From Galbula dea (lineage: Eukaryota > Chordata > Aves > Piciformes > Galbulidae): a stretch of 64,000 nt of DNA. The stretch spans positions 186,001-250,000 of the forward strand of contig VWZX01001929.1 in assembly GCA_013399015.1 (NCBI GenBank), in the 5' to 3' direction. The position numbers were made by a program, and so were the translations under genes. This document shows positions 50,501 to 56,500 of the stretch, piece after piece (within the stretch, counting starts at the first letter, position 1; every line of letters begins with the position of its first letter). The notes beneath the pieces are model-generated. The model saw nothing but the letters and a program-made list of their open reading frames with translations, searched no databases and was not told the origin of the DNA.

Positions 50501-53500
50501 GGCACAGATAAAGTACTTCTCCATAAAGGTATTTAAAATCCTGAGTTATGTGACAAGGCCACTGAAGACCAGATGCCCCTTTTCACTTTGAAAAGCCCTC
50601 ATATTAAATGCAAAGTGCTAATTAGCTCTTTAGCAACCAGCCTTCTCACAGGCTCCAGCTAAGGAAGGGTTCCCTGTTCAGACCAGAAGTTGTCCAACAT
50701 TACAGCTTTTGTACACACATCAGGAGGGAGCACAGAGGTCAAGCACTCTTTAAGAAGGATCACAATGGCATTTAGTCCATGTTAAGCCTGTAATTCAATA
50801 CCAATACTTTCTAATCAATACACTACTTCACAGCAGTAGCTGACAGAGCTAAACTGATAGGACCTGCTCAGCTAACATATATTTAAACCTAAATAGAAAC
50901 ATTTCACCAGTTTATCTTCAACACTGAATGAAGACCCACTGGAGGCAATGAACTGTATCATACAATTAGAGACAATGGAAAAGATTACTGAAGAAAAAAC
51001 CTGCTAATATACTGAAAGATGTAAAATTAGTAATGTCACACAGATCTCAGTGCATGAGCTCTCTTATTATTCAGCTCATTTCTCTTACAGCTAATCATGG
51101 CATTATTTTCTTTATAATAAACCAGCTAGAACAGTTCAGTGGTGTTACTTTCCCTCATTAAGGGCCACCTTGTTTGGCATCATAGCAGATATGATATTTG
51201 TTTCCTGCCTCAGAGCAAGTATGTCAAGACAGAATCAGGAGATGGGGAGGCCTTTGTCACACAGGGTCCTATGTATCTAACTTGCAATGTGTGAAGTGCT
51301 CTGTTTCCTAATTCACTGGGCTGCAAACCACTGAAGAAACTTTTATGGTCTACTAACACCAACACAGTTTACTGTGATACTATTGTGGAACTTGAAGGCT
51401 CTCATAATGCCTCTACATGGGCATAAATTTGAAACTATTGAGATATGAGAAAACAGTCTTATCATAGACTTCACCCCTATTACCCTGATGAGCAGAGACT
51501 ATGGAGACTCCTGCTTCACTTCTGGTTTACTTTCCAGGTGCAAAATTGTAAAAGCAGGGGAGAGAAAAGTACAAAATCCCACACCACTAAACATGACAAA
51601 AGGTATGAGAAACATAACCCATGACACAGTGTAAGTATTTTGCCAAAGTGTTACAATTCAAAACATCTGAAGGATATTCAGCCATCCTACCACTGAAGGG
51701 CACTCTTGCCCTGTATAAATTCTTTATATTATTAAGAGTACCAGCTTATGGATCCACTTAGGATATTAATGGTCTTGCAAAAAGTATACTGGTTGCTGGT
51801 GTAGCCATTAACAATATCAACCCTTTCAGCTATGCCTTTGAAAAGTAAAGTCAAACTGAAATTGAAACAGATCCTATGGCATGACAGCTCTCAAGAAGAC
51901 CTTCTATGCAACCACATCAAAAGCTATTCTAATTTATACTGAGGCTGGAACAAATAATGCCTCCCCCTGTTCACTCCCAATCTAATATCCATGTTCCAAT
52001 GTGTGCTGCTGACAGCATTTGGCAGAGCTGCTTCAGTGCTCTGACCTGAAACCAGAAAGAAAAATCTCAAGCACGTTGTTAACAGGTTAAGTGAGATAAA
52101 ACACCAGTCCTCAAGAATATGGAGAAGATTTTAGGCTAAAAATCATAAGATGATATAGCTGCTTCCCACAAAAATCTCTAACTTTTAGATCTGCACCTAA
52201 ATATTCTGATGACAGCTTATGTATTTAAATGAAGTTCCAATAGACAGTCATTTCTGAAAGCTGCTTGCAAGTACAGTAGAGTACATAAAAGATCAGAGGC
52301 TAAAACTCAAGACTGAACTTCTCTTTGACAAAATTCTCTCACACACCCTAGAATTACACAGTTAATTAGTCTGTTGGGACTATGTAATCTTAAACAACAA
52401 ATGGCTTTCAGGTTGCAGTTAGTTGTCAGCATTTCACCATCTCTCTGTATCCAGAGCTCCAATAGGGTTTAAGAAGTCTCCCAGTTGATTTTCAGAAGCT
52501 ATTTTAAATCTGTTCTTTCCTGAAATCAGAAAGCAGAGTACAGACCTATGCCATGCACCTTTCTAACGTGATATGAGTCAGGATCCTGCCTCTCCACTCT
52601 TGTCTACAATCTCATGTCATTAGTCAAGACAAGGAAGCACCAAGATTCACAAACTGTTGTCCACTCTGGTCTGCAGACTCCCAGAGGGCTTGTTTATCTT
52701 CTCAGAACTCTCTCTTTATATGTATTTCTCTTTAGTACTGACTTTTTGTTGACATTCCCTTTTCCCTTCTACATTTCCTTTGAATTCCACTTCACGCTTT
52801 ACTTCATACATAAGTTTTGTCATGACCTTTTCCATTAACCAGCAATAACGAGGTTTATTCACATCATCTAGGCTAGACAAATAAGAAAGCAAAGGAGAAT
52901 GTAAGACACAAAAGCAAAAAAGGCAACAAAATTTCAAGTCAGTTTTCTAGTACTACATCAGAGAGATTTAAAACAAAAAGATTAAAAAGTTATGAGAAGT
53001 GTAGTCATAACAGAATAAAGTACTGATCATCATTTAACCTAGATGAAAAAGCAAGTTCTCTGTAGGAATCATAGAATGGCTGAGGTTGGAAGGGACCTCA
53101 AAGATCATCTAGTTCCAACCCCCCCGCCATGGGCAGGGATGCCAATCACTAGACCAGGTCACCCAGGGCCACATCCAGCCTGGCCTTGAACACCGCCAAG
53201 GATGGGGCAGCCACAACCTCTCTGGGCAACCTGTTCCAGTGCCTAACCACCCTCCTGGTAAAGGAATCTGCATGAAGGGAAAGTTAAGAGAGGCACTGTT
53301 CACACAAGGATCTCTAATTTTACATTTTAGATGATCACAGAATTTAAGAGTCTCTATGAGTAAAAAAACCCAAACAAAACCAAACCAAACAACAAAACTC
53401 CCCAACCACTATGCAGAATGAGAATCTCATACTAAAAATGAGGAGACATTTGTATTACAATTCCACTGAACTGTAGCAGTATTTTCAGGCTAGAATGTGA

Positions 53501-56500
53501 AAATAAACCTTTAAAGCTTCTCTAATACTGAGAAAAGAGTGCATTGACACAATCATACCTATTTCCACATAGCGGTTTGGAAGGTCACGCATTTCACTGG
53601 CGTGCCGTTCTTTTACTGAGCAGATCTGGGAAACAGAGATTTGGATCATTATGATGAACAAACTGTCATTCCTAAAATGATACTAACTCTTCTCAGAAAC
53701 TCCTTTTCTTACTGAGGTATTCTCAAACATGCATTTCTGTATTTTGAAGAACAGGGGCTGTAAAACAGTGATGAAGAAAACAAGACAAAACAGCTGTAGC
53801 TGTAGTCCACAGGCTTATAAATATGCTAGGAGAAGGAAGATGGACCATAAAAGAGAAATCTGAAAACACCTGCCCACTTTGACTTCTTGTAGATGTGAGT
53901 TTGGTTTTGATATCTTCTCACATTTTATGTCTCATTATTCAATTTCAATCAGAATGTGCTATTGCAACTCCCAACAACAGGAGGAGAGTAAAATCCCTAA
54001 ATGCCGTGAAGCACACACAGTACTAGGGAAAGATAGATGCCAAACTTAGGACAAACCTCCTGATTTGTAAAAAGTCTAATGTTTCAAAAGCTTTTTATGC
54101 TTCACCTACCTCACTTTACCCTCCCTCTCCATCTGCTCCTACTAAACAATTTCCCACTGTGCAGTCTGTTATTAGAAAAAGCTAACAGACTTCTAACAAA
54201 CTCCTGTCAGGTCTTGGTCTGAGCAAATCAGTCAGTCTGCAGTGCACAAGTTGGAAATGCCAGTTCCCTGCTAAAAGCAGAACAAAACCCCAAGCAGCCT
54301 GTCTCCCCCCACTCCTTATTTTATTTTCATAGTTGATTTAAATCATGTGGCTGGCTCCACAACCTCCTCAGCCCCTAAAACAATCCCCTCCAAAAATACT
54401 TCATGGTAAGCTGTTTCTTCCTTAATGCTAATCAAAAGAAATTAATTCAACAGCCCACTAAAAGCTTTCAAGGGAGGAAATCTCTCCAAGGCACAGAGGA
54501 GAGAAGTGTCCCTGAGGATTACATGTGCTGCATGCTCTCACAGAGATCTGTCTGACCACTGGGTGTCTATCACTCCTCCTCCTCCTCCTCATGAGGGTCA
54601 GTCCAATGACATTTCTATGGCAGCAGGAGTTCTGCACACTGTAGTCAACCCAAATTCTATTTTTTTCGATTGTCTTTGCCTTTTCAGAAAGAATCCTCTG
54701 TTTGTCTGTGATAACAGCAAGCATTTATTACAAAGACAGGTAATTGTACCTTTACTGAATTTCCCCAGCCAATAATCAGTGTTAAATTATCCTTCCAGCA
54801 AAGGCTGCAGGGATACATATCTGGGCGAAGGCTTATGTCATCTCGAGGCACATTGGTAATTCTCTGCTTGGAGATCATGTCAAGTATCTTCACACCCTGA
54901 AAGTTTAAATACAAGAGAACTTTATTCAGTGTGACAAACTCTTACTCACCACATTTTGCATGCTAAGGCACTCATAGCAGTTTAGGGCATACATTTCAGG
55001 GTAGGACTAGGCAAGCCAACAGGACAAGCTGTCAATATGAAGGCTGATCTAACCCAGGAGGTGATAGAAGGAACAAAGGGATTAGAGTAAATTAGATACT
55101 TCAAATTCACATGCCGAATGAAAAGGTACAAGTGAATGAGTGGCAGACTAGCAACTTCAGTCCTGAATCAGTTCATCTTGTTGGGCTGGAGCTACTAATG
55201 GAGAAATGAAGAACCAAGCAAACAAACAAAACCCAAACCAAAACCACCACCACCAACAAAATCCCAACAACAACAGCTCTTCCACAACAGTCCCTGTAGA
55301 GAAGTAGAAATTTTCACCCTGGAAGAAGAAAATATGTGAAACAACAGCTCATTAAGTTTAAGCTAATCTGTACTTCTCCAGAAATGCATTTCTACTCTTA
55401 CACAAAAACAGAAAAGCAAGCATATTTCAATGATGCTTCATTTTCCATGTTGTGACTTTTTACTGTCTCCTCAGGGAATCTTCTAAACTAACAGAATAAG
55501 AAGTTTAAAGAAAGGAAGATTAAAGTCATTTGAGAGAGGAAAAAAAAAGAGCCATTAATCAGTTTTTTTCCATGCTATTTAGACAAGGTGAGCTATAACC
55601 TATCCAATAGCAAAATGGAGATTAATTTCATATTATGTAATAGCTTGTTCTTAGTGATTTAAGAACAAAAGTCCTAAAGTATTTCAGTAGATAATTTTTT
55701 TCTGCTCACTGAGCTTAAAAAACAATCACAGAAAAGGAGGTAGAAGGGACCTTGAAAGGTCAGTGTCCAGGATGCCATTCCATGTTAGGATTTTTCCAGT
55801 GACAAAACTGATTTAAAAGATTCTCCTGTCTCTTTCTGTACCCTCCCCAACTGAGAGTTTCCATGTCCCCTCCTGAACAGATTCAACTGTAAGTCAAAGA
55901 GTCTAAGCATGGGGGTCAAGGTTTAAGCCAGGTTTTGCCCCTTTCCTGATTTTTGTTCTGTTTTGGTTTTTTAACCAGAAGGAGCACTAAATCAGAGAAT
56001 CACAGAATGTTAGGAGTTGGAAGGGACCTCAAAAGATCATCTAGTCCAACTCCCCTGCCACAGCAGGATTCCCTAGAGCAGGTCACAGAGGAAATGGCAT
56101 GGGGCTGGGCCCATTTTGTTTTTCCAGTCATCTTTGTCTCTGAAGAACTGTAAGTGTGGAACACACTCCCATTGGCATCTCTTCAGTTACCAAACATAAA
56201 GGTTTCATAAAAAAACACTTGCTCACAGCATCTGCAACATACTGAGCCCAGAATTCTAGGTAACATAAACAAAGAATTTATCCTTTGTGTTTTCTAAGCT
56301 CATCTGATAAAATTGGCAGTCTTGCTTGAACTGCTTTTTAATAAAATTGTCTTTTATTAACTTTACCACTTAGTCTTCAGGGATGATTTTCAGATAAAAG
56401 TGACCCAGATCACACCTTCTGGTTTCCTACAAGGCAGCAAATCCTATATGGGATAGACTAACTTACATTTAAAGTGCCTTTCAAATCAATAGCATAGGAT

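Larger units (their letters stand above)
45625..53558 (-). other. VPS41: VPS41 intron (7.9 kb, the longest complete one here)
   Basis: It holds CR1 tails at 49586-49648 and 53068-53272 and a G/T-rich low-complexity tract at 48270-48388. No additional exon was recognised. Confidence 0.85.
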